64,000 bases of DNA from NCBI GenBank assembly GCA_025618425.1, contig CM046851.1, forward strand, positions 30,237,254 through 30,301,253, read 5' to 3'. Below the pieces are notes generated by a model. The model was not told the DNA's origin and did not search any database. It saw only the letters and a program-made list of their open reading frames with translations. How positions within the stretch are numbered: position 1 is the first letter of the stretch; each line of letters starts with the position of its first letter. The DNA comes from Heliocidaris tuberculata. Taxonomy: Eukaryota; Echinodermata; Echinoidea; Camarodonta; Echinometridae. This document shows positions 21,761 to 34,000 of this stretch, piece after piece. Position numbers and translations under genes: made by a program.

Positions 21761-23730
21761 CCAATAAAACAATTATCTAGTAACATATGTTTTTTAATTT
21801 CTTTCGTGAAAAGTGGGGGGGGGGGGGGGGTGATTGTACAGGCCATCCCCCCTCCTCGAAAAGTGGGGGGATGTACTTCTTTGATATTCCTTACCTTCAT
21901 AAAAATATGCATATTCTGAAACCCGATGCAATCATTCCACCCACACTGTCACTGCTTGGTAACATGTAACTACCTTAACTCCACGGTATTTTCCTCTGTT
22001 TTTTCTTCTGCTCATTTTAAACCATAAGCATGATCTACTCCGTGTAAGCGTATTGTGTAACCCGCCTTATGTTCTTTACTGTAACTGCATTAAATCGCAA
22101 TAATGATGACTGCTCTATTAAGTTAGAGAAACTCAATGGGCATGATGTAAAAAATGAAATATTCATAACTGGCCGTTTTTGATCAAAAATTAAATAATGA
22201 ATATATGCACACAAAGTAAACTTGATTAAGAGATAAGTGTTCTCGTGATCCCGTCTATTATGTTTGCTGTAATGATGCACTTATGTAATTCACAAACTTA
22301 CCTTTGATACATACATTCCGTTAGCAGTCCACTTTCCTCGTCTGCAAGCATCCACAACCCAAATAAAATCGGATGTATTATACATGCATGGGATACTGCT
22401 ATATAGACTGAGAATTCTGTCGCGAGTCAGGGGGGCCAAAGTCCACACACTCAGAAAATAATCTTGAACGCGATTCAACCCGGATCTTCAAACGTCTCAT
22501 GACCCCAAAGCATAGACATGATGACCTTAATTTTCTTTTACGTCACACCCCGCGAAGGCGATGTTTTTCGGAGAAGTGGCTGAAAACCCCGGGGGTATGT
22601 CTCCTACGGCACCCGTGTCCATGAAAACGAGTAAAAAGGATTGTTTGTTTTTTTTCACCACCAGACGGGTAACCCGGTGATCTCGTTTCAGGGTATCAAA
22701 AACAGGAAAATTCTGAAAAGGGTATCAAATTCACTAGTGATGAGAAAAGATCCTCGAAAAGGGTAAGAAATTTGACAGTACATTCGGGAGCCAGTCAGGA
22801 GCAGCGAATCTGAAAATATATGCTTCTTTTCTATTTTTTCAATGAAGACATCATTTTGTAATGTGTTCCAAATTAAATATTTTTCTTTAACTCTTCCTTT
22901 TTGGCAAAAACGGGCAAAGAAGAACCGAATATGGTGTACAATATACAAGTAGATCTAAAAAAAAATCCGTGATAAGGATCTAAAAATCAGAAATATTTCA
23001 CGGGTTTCCCTGAATAGGGTATCAAAAACCTCTCGACTTAAATCCTCGTTAAGGGTGCTTTTCAGAAAGTCATGAAAACAGGATTTACGAACAGGGTTAT
23101 GGATTATAATATAATTCGATATTAGATGAAATATAGAGATAAGATAACTTCATGTGTCTTCGCAACATGTCAGTAAAATATTGAATTTATTAGGTTTTTT
23201 TTAATGGAAATTATGATAAGTTTAAGGCATTCATTTTTTCAAACTCCTTTGCTTTACACTCTGCAGTATCAATTGAGTTTACAGTAAACCCACAGGCAGA
23301 AAACAGACCCTTGTAATATACGCGGAGAAAAAAGTTATTGGGAGCTATCTCCTTTCTGCATACAAATTCCCACTTGGATATCTGATTCAAGTGCGTCCGA
23401 TGTTGTAAATGACATACGTTTGGATGTCGAAAAATTTGAGAAAGTCAAATGACATCGACCAACCCTACCGGTGTTTCATGTTTGCAAAGGCAGTCCAAAC
23501 TTTACAAACTCATGCCACGCCCATTTTCTGCCACGCCCACCCATTCAGTGGTATTGCTTTACTATCTGTCGGGACTGGCATGCATCTCTGCAAGCAGTGC
23601 TAGTATTTATTTGTTTGTATTTATTCATTTATTAAGTTTTATTTCCGTAGGGTATAGTTCCATTCAAGCCAACAACAACAAATTTGACGGCCGGCTTTCC
23701 AAGGAAGCTTGATATATACGCTATAAAACA
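21761..23730. other. Gene-free DNA with degenerate dispersed repeats
   Basis: A poly-G element at about 21810-21875 and a segment at about 22550-23090 built of variants of GGGTATCAAA and GGGTGCTTTTC, akin to the interior of the element at 5871-6498. No gene is supported. Confidence 0.4.
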
Positions 23731-23739
23731 TAGAGATGC

Positions 23740-24890
23740 AATATAATACACAATGCTTTGATGAAAGTATGATCAAACCTATTTTATATACGGATCGGAA
23801 ATATGGGGTAGTACAATGGTCTGCAGCAAGCTCTTCTCAGAACAAGCAAACATAACAAAACTATATTTCAAAAAAATCCATCTTCAATGGTGTAAACATA
23901 TTATGCTTGGTATAAATTGCAAAAGAATACATCGGCGTTATTGCCGAACTTGGAAGATATCTTCTTATCATAGAGGTTTTAATTAACACTCTGAAGTACT
24001 AGATAAGAATGCGTAATATTGATCAACATACTATTGTAAGATAGTTATATTGAAAACAAACAACCGCGTAGCTAGGATTTAATTTTAGGGGGCGATTGTG
24101 AGCACGCAAATTGCTGATGAGGAACCCATGAGGGTGGGTGCAGGAAGGGCGGAGTCCCCCCCCCCCCTCCCGCTCGAAGCGCGAAAGCTCTGACGTTTGA
24201 GCAAATTTGAGAGAAAGATAAAGGCTCGTAGCACCTTTTTTTAGGCGGAAAGTTAGTTCGACGCCCTGACTGCTTTTCAACTATTTGGACGCAATGCTGC
24301 ACTGTATGTAACAGGGGTTGGCGCAGGGAGGGGTAGTTAGTTTCCCCCTTCCCGCGCAAAGCGCGAAAGCTTTGAAGTTTTAGAAAATTTGAGAAAAATA
24401 TAACGGCTCATAGGAGTCGTAGCACCTTTCTTTGTTAGGCTTTTTTTTACCATGATAAAAACAATGGAGAGGGTAACAAAATACGGACATATTGATTATT
24501 CAAAACTTCCATCAAAGAAGAAAAATATCTTTAAAATCTTACTGATAGAAACATAAGACAAAACATCTGCAAACTTCACATTAGCTCACATAACATACCA
24601 AATGAAAAAGGAAGATATTATCGCCCTCACAAAATACCAGCGAATATACGTTTTTGTGAAGAATGCATTATGCAAACAGCAGGAGACGAATTCCATTATG
24701 TCACGCAATGTGATAAATTCAGAATAAGAAGAGAACTGTTTTTTGATAATCTTAATGCACTCAGTGATAACTTTGAAAACATAAACAGTTTGGAGAGATT
24801 CATGTTTATTATTACTATTGTTCTGAGTATGTTATATATTAGAACAAAATATTGATGGATATGTTAATGAAGTTCAGTGAATAAATACAT
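23740..24890 (+). pseudogene. Decayed non-LTR retrotransposon ORF2 C-terminus, interrupted
   Basis: Conceptual translation in shifting frames shows YGSEIWGS-like wording near 23790 and WCKHIMLG..RRYCRTW near 23890. After an unrelated insertion with a poly-C run (about 24060-24440), a cysteine/histidine segment IRFCEECIMQTAGDEFHYVT follows at about 24640-24705, then FRIRRELFFDNL. This order (LLYGSEIWG, then a CxxC..EDEFHFLLxC zinc-like end) is typical of the C-terminus of animal non-LTR retrotransposon polyproteins. Frameshifts and stops show it is dead. Family assignment is from motif recall only. Confidence 0.55.
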
Positions 24891-25599
24891 ACACGATACA
24901 AAATTTTACTCAGAACAACGCAATAGTAAAAAATATAAAAATACATAAAAATAGAAATCCTTTATTTAAAAAAAAAACCCACCGAATTCAGGGCATACGA
25001 CCCATTTATTCAATATGGTTTTAAAAATCTAATTTAAAAAAATAAAAGCAATGAAAGAAAATAACATTGCGTACCAAAAAGAAGGGCGAAAAACGTGTAG
25101 ACCCTGTCACTTGCTGTCTCAAGTTCACACAGTATGTTATCAGGGAATACCACAGGCTAAATAGTGCAGATTTTTAAAAATTTAATTGAATTTTGTTCGA
25201 TGTGGAAGAAACTGTTTTCTAAATTGAAATTCATATTCGAATTGGATTTTTCCGGAAACAATGAATGTCTTCCATCTACTTCAATTACTTGAAGTTTTAC
25301 ATGACCGCCTCATAGGCATGTACTTGCTCTCTTAGACTTTTGGCTTAATTTGTGTGTTATTCGTGGCTTCCATACAGCATAGGCCAGTGTACACCTACTT
25401 TATTGAGAAGTTTTGGACTTACGTCAGAGCACTTTTCTACGGTCTATAACTACACTCCATGGCTTCCACTTGCTAATAGAATACAGTAACGCACACTTGT
25501 TCAAACTTTCAAATTTTTGTTTACCCCGACACTTCCTCTGTACGTCTCTTCTCTCGTTCAGCATGTTCAGCAAAAGAGAACATCATATTCACTTCGATC

Positions 25600-25865
25600 T
25601 GAGCAGCTCCATCCCTTCTAATTCCCAAATCTCGTAAACAGGCCGGCTTCAAATCCTTTCAATCCATTGCCACCACGCCTTTGGAACAAACTCCCTGCAC
25701 TTCTTAGAAATAGCACTTTGATTTCTTAGGGGAAAAAAAAACATCTGAAGATATACCTTTACAATTCTTCCTAATTTATCTTGTTGATTGACGAAGGGAC
25801 AACGGCTTGTATCCTGTGGGGAAAAGGCGCTATATAAATCCAATTATTATTATTATTATTATTAT
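25600..25865 (+). repeat. 3' end of a decayed LINE (L2/CR1-like) with ATT tail
   Basis: A frame through about 25655-25710 reads like the final RT-domain motif (SIHCHHAFGTNSLHFL, compare the family's APRLWNSLP wording). The segment ends GGCGCTATATAAATCCAATT followed by (ATT)n, the usual 3' terminus of L2/CR1-type LINEs and their SINE partners. It is not intact. Confidence 0.5.
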
Positions 25866-25956
25866 CACAGGTTTTCCCGTCCATGTTAACACCTTCTTCA
25901 TTTAATTTCATCACTGTTCACTTCAATTTCGTCCTCAGAACCCTGGAATGTGCAAA

Positions 25957-26235
25957 TGTCAAAGTCAATTTAGTCATTTGTCATTCAAGTTAGTCATTGG
26001 GCTGCTTGGGCAATCAATTCAGTTTAGTCATTTGTCATTCAAGTTAGTCAATGGGCTGCTTGGGCAATCAATTCAGTTTAGTCATTTGTCATTCAAGTTA
26101 GTCAATGGGCTGCTTGGGCAATCAATTCAGTTTAGTCATTTGTCATTCAAGTTAGTCAATGGGCTGCTTGGGCAATCAATTCAGTTAGTCATTTGTCATT
26201 CAAGTTAGTCAATGGGCTGCTTGGGCAATCAATTT
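25957..26235 (+). repeat. 54-bp minisatellite, five copies
   Basis: The unit contains TTTAGTCATTTGTCATTCAA, GTTAGTCAATGGGCTGCTTG and GGCAATCAATTCAG. Copies are spaced 54, 54, 54 and 52 bp (GGGCTGC at 25999, 26053, 26107, 26161, 26213). The 54-bp units stay in frame and give an 18-aa repeat on paper, but no gene context supports translation. Confidence 0.92.
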
Positions 26236-26868
26236 CAACACTTGTCCTTTCATTTTCATCAGATTTCATTCGAATTCGTAAATACAAGCCTTTAATTTGC
26301 ATGTGTACCGATAGGTTTCCTTTCATGAATGTTTTGTCAAATTTTAGAAAAAGAAATCGAATAAAAAACTAGCACATCAATGATGTGGCGCTCATCCGGC
26401 ATGCAGCAAAGAAATTGATGCAATTTGTACTTTGAACACAGTAGACATTGTAATGAATCGATGAAATGTACATGTATTGGTTTCATGCATGTACAGATGA
26501 TGAAGTGCCTATTGCAGATCAGGCTAAATGTGGTTTTGGAAGGAGACAGTGACATGTAGATATGAATGAAAGTCTGGAAATTGACAACTCAAGTTGCACG
26601 ACTTCAGTTAAAAGATTTTGGGGAATGTAAATTTTAATAGTTTTACTGTGTGACAGAGAAATTTGAAATAAAGCATAAAGTTAGTCAAGGTGAGGTATCT
26701 CTACCAACTGTGAAATCTTTATTGAGAGAGATTTGAAGGTTAAGATTTGTAATAAAAGAGAAAAGCACTGAATGACATAAGTTATGCATTGGTGTAAAAA
26801 AAGAATTTTAAGGTTGGGACATTTAAGGGTGGCTTCAGTGCATTGTCCCTCACTGTTTCAAGTCTTTA

Positions 26869-27891
26869 TTAGCTCATAACCCGCTATTGTTGACCACTGT
26901 CACTTCTGGGTTCTCGGTTCTGTCGATGATGTCGACAGAAATCATGTAGAAAGGTATAGCCTTTGAAATAATCCAGCAGCCATGGGTTTCATAATGGACA
27001 GGGCAAAGAGTTAAAATAAATTTTGTATAAATTACCATAAATAATTTTCTAGATAAAATTTCAAAATTCCGAGTAGAAGTTCAATGAACCTCATGAAAGT
27101 CTTCCTCAATAAATGAGGAAGAAGAAGCAAGTTTTGTGATTTTGTAATAAATTTCGCATAAATTAGCATAAATAATTTTCTAGACAAAATTTCAAAATTC
27201 CATGAAGAAGTTCAATGAACTTCATGAAAGTCTTTTAGATGGAAGAAAAAAAATCAAAATCAGTCAATAAATGAGGAAGAAGAAGCAATTTTTGTGATGT
27301 TTTAATAAATTTTGCATAAATTTGCATAAATAATTAGCATAAATTATTTTCTAGACAAAATTTTAAAATTCCGAGTAGAAGTTTAATAAACCTCATGAAA
27401 GTCTTTCAAATGGAACAAAAAAAAAATCGAAATCGGTCAATAAATGAGGAAGAAGAAGCCATTTTTGTGATCTTTTAAATAAATTTCGCATAAATTAGCA
27501 TAAATAATTTTCTAGACAAAATTTCAAATTTCCGAGTAGAATTTCAATGAACCTCATGAAAGTCTTTCAGATGCAAAAAAAAAATCGAAATCGGTCAATA
27601 AATGAGGAAGGAGAAGCAATTTTTGTGATTTTTGAGAAATGCGCATAAATTAGCATATTTAATGAGTTTCAAAATTCTGTGTAGAAGTTTCGAATCCCCC
27701 ACCTAGTGCTATCATATAAAGCAAACGGAATTAAAATCGGGTAAGAAATGGCGAAGAAGAAGCATTTTGAAATTGTGGACGGACGACAGACGAAGGACGG
27801 ACGGACGGACGGACGGACGGACGGACGACGGACGACGGACGCCTCGCCACGGCATAAGCTCATCTGGCCCATTCGGGCCGGATGAGCTAAT
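26869..27891 (-). mobile_element. Second minisatellite-bearing element family (TTAGCTCAT ends, ACGG microsatellite)
   Basis: The ends are TTAGCTCAT (26869-26877) and ATGAGCTAA (27882-27890). The interior has four or five imperfect units of about 160-170 bp (marker AATGAGGAAG near 27110, 27272, 27444, 27602), then a GACGGACGG microsatellite (27777-27840), then a hairpin GGCCCATTCGGGCC near 27867-27880. The design parallels the 147-bp element family, and part of the last unit (GTGTAGAAGTTTCGAATCCC) resembles it, so the two are probably related families. Confidence 0.8.
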
Positions 27892-29283
27892 TATCCATAA
27901 TATTTAACAAACGAACAATTTGAATGCAAAAGGACGAAACTGATTCATGCAATCGTACGTACGCACCCTGGGATGACGAAATTGATTTGACTTCGACGAA
28001 ACTGGATGAAAAATAATGAAATTGATTGGACAAAGTTCGAAAACGAATGACGAAATACAAAATCGACCATGAGATGTGCAAGATCATCACGAAGTTTTGG
28101 GACGAAATTGAATGAAAAATATGAAATTGAATGAAAATGTTTTAAAATGGACGGGAAAAACCTATGTTAGTATATAGTACATGTAGTAGTACCTTGGGTG
28201 TCGATCCCGGGGGGGGGGGGGAATGGGGGGGTATATATATCCCCTCCAAAATGTTTGAGGTTGGGGTGGCCTGTATTAACAACCCCCTATATTTTTGGAT
28301 AAAATAAATAAGAATTATGATACATTAACTTAATAATGTCCAAACTCAGTATGTTTGATCTTGAAATACCATCACATTCTATAATGATTAGAAGTAAAGA
28401 AATAAGAAATGCCATAATTTCAATGCGAAAATATCGAAGAAAATTTGTTCGCTCGCATTGTTATTCTCAATTAAGGGGTTCCGTCCATTGGCGTAGATCC
28501 GTGCATTCCTTCTTTTCATTAAAAACCATTTTCATTAAAAACCATTTTGGGATGCTCTAAAATGCAAGTTTTATAGACAGATTTGTGAAAAGTCCCTGGT
28601 TTGGGAGGGGGAATACCCCCCCCCCCCCTCCATCGGTCGCTTCGCTCCCTCGCAGGTCACCCCCCCCCCCCCCCCAATCATGAACACAGATCGACACCCC
28701 TGAGTAGAACTACTACTCAACTGCTACTACATTTTAGGCAAATGAGTTGCGTGCTACTATTTCTTCTTCTTACCTTTTTCGTGAAGTTAGCTAATCATTT
28801 TTAAAAAGGGGGGGAAGTTCATAAAAAGGAAATAGGCAACCTGCACTTAGCATGTTCGTCAGTGGCACTGATTTAGTTGTAATGTTTATAACGCTAGAGG
28901 GCTCAAATCCTTGATTTTGATAGAGCTATAGCGGCGTGTACATAATAAACAAATACGTGTACACGTGTGATTCGCCGAATTTGTTGACATCTCTGGCTGT
29001 GTGATAGGACGAGAGCTCAGCCTGTAAGACGTCCATAAAACATCTTTCCTCCCTAATTCAGGCATTAGGGACGTACACTTGTATTTTGCCGTTCCTGCCA
29101 GTCATCAGAAGAAATATTCAACACAATAATATAAACGGACAGAGAAATAAGTCCAAGATTATAAGCAGCTGAACTGCCGCCTTTCCAACGTCGTGCTGAC
29201 TACCTTGAACGCCACACCTCCCCCGTGCGTGTTAAACCACCTTCCGATATCCACATCGTTCCGCAAAACTCAGATTCGGCAAA
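27892..29283. other. Flank upstream of MZB1
   Basis: Contains a poly-G/poly-C repeat (about 28205-28700) with no gene. The last 400 bp before 29284 would hold the MZB1 promoter and 5' UTR; a CACGTG E-box sits in GTACACGTGTG near 28958. No TATA box is convincing at a fixed distance. The start site is not determinable. Confidence 0.35.
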
Positions 29284-31049
29284 ATGAAGGCCAATCGTTT
29301 CTTTTGTTTCACATTTCTCGTTTGCTTGTGTGTCATGAGCGCTCGCATTGTTCATGCACAAGAAGATGAAGAAGGAGCAGTACCATTGAAAAGAGGACCA
29401 AGGAAAGGATTTGAAAGACAAGAAGATATTGAGGACCAGTTTGTGTCAGAGGAGGAGGAGGAGGACGAGGAGGAGGAGGAGGAAGAAGAGGAAGAACCTC
29501 CAAGACCACCTGGTGATAGTCTAGGAACCATCAACTTCTCCACACCAGATCTTGATGACGAAGACTACCACTCTCCTCATCTACCCACATCAATGAAATG
29601 TGATGCCTGCCATATTCTTTCTCACATAGTAAGAAGTTTTCTGCCACACCCTCTTCTCATTCTCCACCTAACTTCTTCTTCCTCCTCCTCCTCTTCCTCT
29701 TTTTCTTCTTCTACTTCTTCCTCCACTTCCTCTCCTCTTCCTCCTCCTCCTCTTCTTCTTCTTCTTCTTTTTCTTCTTCTTCTTCTTCTTCTTCTTCTTC
29801 TTCTTCTTCTTCTTCTTCTTCTTCTTCTTCTTCTTCTTCTTCTTCTTCTTCTTCTTCTTCTTCTTCTTCTTCTTCTTCTTCTTCTTCTCCTTCTTCTTTT
29901 TTTTTTCTTCTTCTCCTTTTTCTAGACCTTCTTTTTTCACAAAATATCCAGTTTATTGTGAATGTGTACTAGCAGGCCCGTCGGAAGGAATTTTAAAGTG
30001 GTACGGTTTCAGTGGGGGTCTGGGGGTGAAACCCCAAGCGGGGTTTGAAGGGACAGAACTCCTTGTGTGGGTGTAAGGGAACATTTTGAATTGGGGGGGG
30101 GGGGATGTGACACCCAAATTTGCAGACAATAAAGCTGCACCCTAACCCTCCCCCTGATAATAAAAGAAAATTACAGATGTAGAGATCTTGATCATGCAGG
30201 GCCATTTTCGGAAGGAGGGGGCTGACGCCTTTTCAATTTCAAAATGTTTGCGAGCGAGCGAGCAAAGCAAGCGAGCAAATTTTTAAAAAACTTTTTGTAG
30301 AGAAAATGTACAGAAGTTACATACAAAAGTTACATAGTTATCTCGGAACCTTACTGCCCAAATATGTGGATATTCTTTCTCCTCGCTGCCCGAATATGAA
30401 GTGGTGGTTGTCCGAATATCAGAACTTTGAACATCCTCGGGGGAGGGGGCTGCAGCCCATTGCCAAAGGGGGACGCCTTTTGCCCGAATATCAACTTTTC
30501 ATTTTCTAAATTTTTGCGAGCAAGCGAGCGTAGAGAAAATGTACACAAATTACATAATTATCTTGAAACCTCACTGCCCAAATATGTGGATATTCCGGCA
30601 ACTCACTTTGCTGCCCGAATATGAAGTGGTGGTTGCCCGAATATCGGAACTTTGCCGAAGGGAGAAGCCTTTTGTCCAAATATCAACTTTTCAGTTTCTA
30701 AATCTTTGCGAGTGAGCGAAGCGAGCAAGCAATTTTTGTAAGTTTTCTTAGTGAGAATGTACAGAAGTTAAATTCTGAAGTTACATTATTATCTGGGAAT
30801 CTTGCACCTCATTTTGCTGCCCAGTTTCTTGAGGGTATTATTTTTAAGATTTGTGATTGGATGAACAAGTCTTGTGGCATATATACTGTTCTTCGGTTTA
30901 TGTGATAATGCGTTTCATAATAATGGAAAAAAGGCAAAGTCACTTCGACGTTCGTGTTCTTCCATTAAGCTGGTGATAAGCCTACGATCAGCCTATGATC
31001 CTGACATTTATCACCCTCCCACCTTCTCTCTTCTTTTCTCTTCTTTTCT

Positions 31050-31087
<38 letters not shown>

Positions 31088-34000
31088 TTTCTGTTCTCTT
31101 TTCTTTGCCCTCTCTCTCTCTCTCTCCTTTTCTGTTCTCTTTTCTTTGCCCTCTCTCTCTCTCTCTTCTTTTCTCTTCTCTTTTCTTCCCCCTCTCCATC
31201 TCTCTTTTTTTCTCTCTTTTTTTTTAGGCTGAAAAGTGGTACGGTCAATACCGTACCAAACGTAGCGGCTCCGACAGGCCTGTGTACTAGCCTCTTCTTC
31301 ATTTGGGAAATTAGGTTAAATTATATTTTTTGCTACTCCCAAATGAGTAGCATTGTGTTATATCCAAAATGTCACTAAATTTATAAAATTACAAAGAAAT
31401 TTTATACACTACTGTAAATAGTCTGTAAATAGTGATTTTTAGTACCTTGGCAACCTGGCACTCACTGAGAGTAGATCTAGGCCTACATATCGGTTGTGTT
31501 TTGTATCTCCTGTACTAATAATTTTGTATTTCTCTTTGTTTACACAATTTTCCCAAGTTTTAAAACAATATTCTGAACTCTTTCCTCCTTCGTTGTGTTT
31601 TAGATGGTCGAACGTTTGGACAAAGCGAATGAGAAACGACCATCTTTGAAGAAGAAACTTCCAGAGTCTGAGATCATCGACATCTTTGAAGAGATTTGCT
31701 CCGACCAGTTCAACAAGTAAGAGGATACTGATGTTCCAGTCTTTCTCCCAGGAAGTTTTGATCACATCATATAGCTCTCAATATTTGTAGGTCTTTTGGC
31801 AGTCTGGCAGATAGAAGTGACAGGTTTAATTTCAATGAAGTATTGTTATGTAGTATCCAGTTTTTACCAACTTGTAATGATTTATTGATAATGATAATTG
31901 ATGATATTGGTGGTGGTGATGATGATGATGATGATGGTGGTGGTGATGATGATGGTGATGGTGGTGATGACGGTGATGATGGTGATGGTGGTGATGATGA
32001 TGATGGTGATGGTGGTGATGATGATGGTGATGGTGGTGATGATGATGGTGATGGTGATGATGATGATGATGGTGATGGTGGTGGTGATGATGATGATGGT
32101 GATGGTGGTGATGATGATGATGGTGATGGTGGTAATGATGATGATGGTGATGGTGGTGATGATGATGATGATGGTGATGGTGGTGATGATGATGATGATG
32201 ATGGTGATGGTGGTGATGATGATGATAATGATGGTGGTGGTGGTGATGATGATGATGGTGATGGTGGTGATGATGATGATGATGATGGTGATGGTGGTGA
32301 TGATGATGATGATGATGATGATGATGGTGATGGTGGTGATGATGGTGATGATGGTGATGATGATGATGATGGTGATGGTGGTGATGATGATAATGATGGT
32401 GGTGGTGGTGATGATGATGATGGTGATGGTGGTGATGATGATGATGATGATGGTGATGGTGGTGATGATGATGATGATGATGGTGGTGATGGTGGTGATG
32501 ATGGTGATGGTGGTGATGGTGGTGATGATGGTGATGGTGGTGATGATGATGATGATGGTGATGATGGTGATGGTGGTGATGATGATGATGGTGATGGTGG
32601 TGATGATGGTGATGGTGGTGATGATGATGATGATGGTGATGGTGGTGATGATGGTGATGGTGGTGATGATGATGGTGATGGTGGTGATGATGATGATGGT
32701 GATGGTGGTGATGACGATGATGATGGTGATGGTGGTGATGATGATGATGGTGATGGTGGTGATGATGATGATGATGGTGATGGTGGTGATGATGGTGATG
32801 GTGATGATGATGATGATGATGGTGATGGTGATGATGATGATGATGGTGATGGTGGTGATGATGATGATGATGGTGATGATGATAATGATGCTGGTGCTGG
32901 TGATGGTGATGATGTTATTAGTAGAGAATATCAGGAGGGATTGTCAAGAGGGCATCTTTACTAATAATTATTTCTCATTCCAATATTTTTTTTTTGTCCT
33001 TCCTGGGGCCCATTGCACAAAACTTGCGTTTAATCGCAAGTCCTTATTGCGCACTTCTGATTGGCTAAAAACAAAGTTGCGTTTGATTTTCCTGAGTTGC
33101 GCTCAAACGCAAGTTTTGTGCAACCGTGCGGCCCCTGTACTTATAATTCTTTCAACAATAATTGACTGAGGTCATCTTAACAAATCAAACGCAAGTCCTT
33201 ATTGGGCACTTCTGATTGGCTAAAAACAAAGTTGCGTTTGATTTTCCTGAGTTGCGTTCAAACGCAAGTTTTGTGCAACGGGCCCCTGTACTTATAATTC
33301 TTTCAACAATGATTGACCGAGGTCATCTTAACAAATTCCCTCCTCTCTTATTTTGTCATGTAGTATTGGAGTAAAGGAGATCAACGGCAAGAAGCGTCTG
33401 TCTGGACCTGGATCTAAGATCCAAGATACTCCTGGTATCATGCAGGGTGGAGGAAAGTGGCCCTTCAGGTAATAACATGCTTGGTTTAGTTGTAGGGGCA
33501 TTACTGTCCCATTTTGGATTGGAGGGGGATGTCCGACCAAATATTCCAACAAGTGATCAAAAATTTTCTAACATTAAAAAAACAAGGGGAAAAAATACAA
33601 GGTCCTCTCTTTTTCAGTTTTTCAACACTGACAACAAAATGGTTTTTAGATTTTCAAATTTGCCAGTATATCTTGTTGAAAAATGTTCAACATACAAAGT
33701 AAAAAGGAAAGTTTAGAAATGTTTTTCACTTGTAGAAATAGGCATTTCTGAGTTCTGACTTTTTTTGTCAAGATGTTCAACAAATTTTAGTCTATACGTC
33801 GTCAAAATCGATAACATAGATGGACCATTTCTTCATCCTTGCATACAAAGAGAACTGATACGATTGTGATCTTTTGTCTGGCACACAATTAGTTATAGCA
33901 GATGAGAGAAGATATGGAAAGAGTGCTATTTGTTCTATTTTCAAGATTTGTAATCAAGAGTTCTTCAAAGATTGATCTTCTTCCTTTCAGAATGTTGCAG

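Noticed and set aside
25948..26208. 18-aa repeat protein
   Set aside because: A by-product of a 54-bp minisatellite unit divisible by three; no start context, exon neighbours or domain.
29668..29940. Poly-Lys minus-strand frame
   Set aside because: It is the antisense of the CTT microsatellite in MZB1 intron 1.
31843..32964. Long Asp/Gly and Met/Val repeat frames
   Set aside because: They are translations of a triplet minisatellite inside MZB1 intron 2; a clean gene splices across them.
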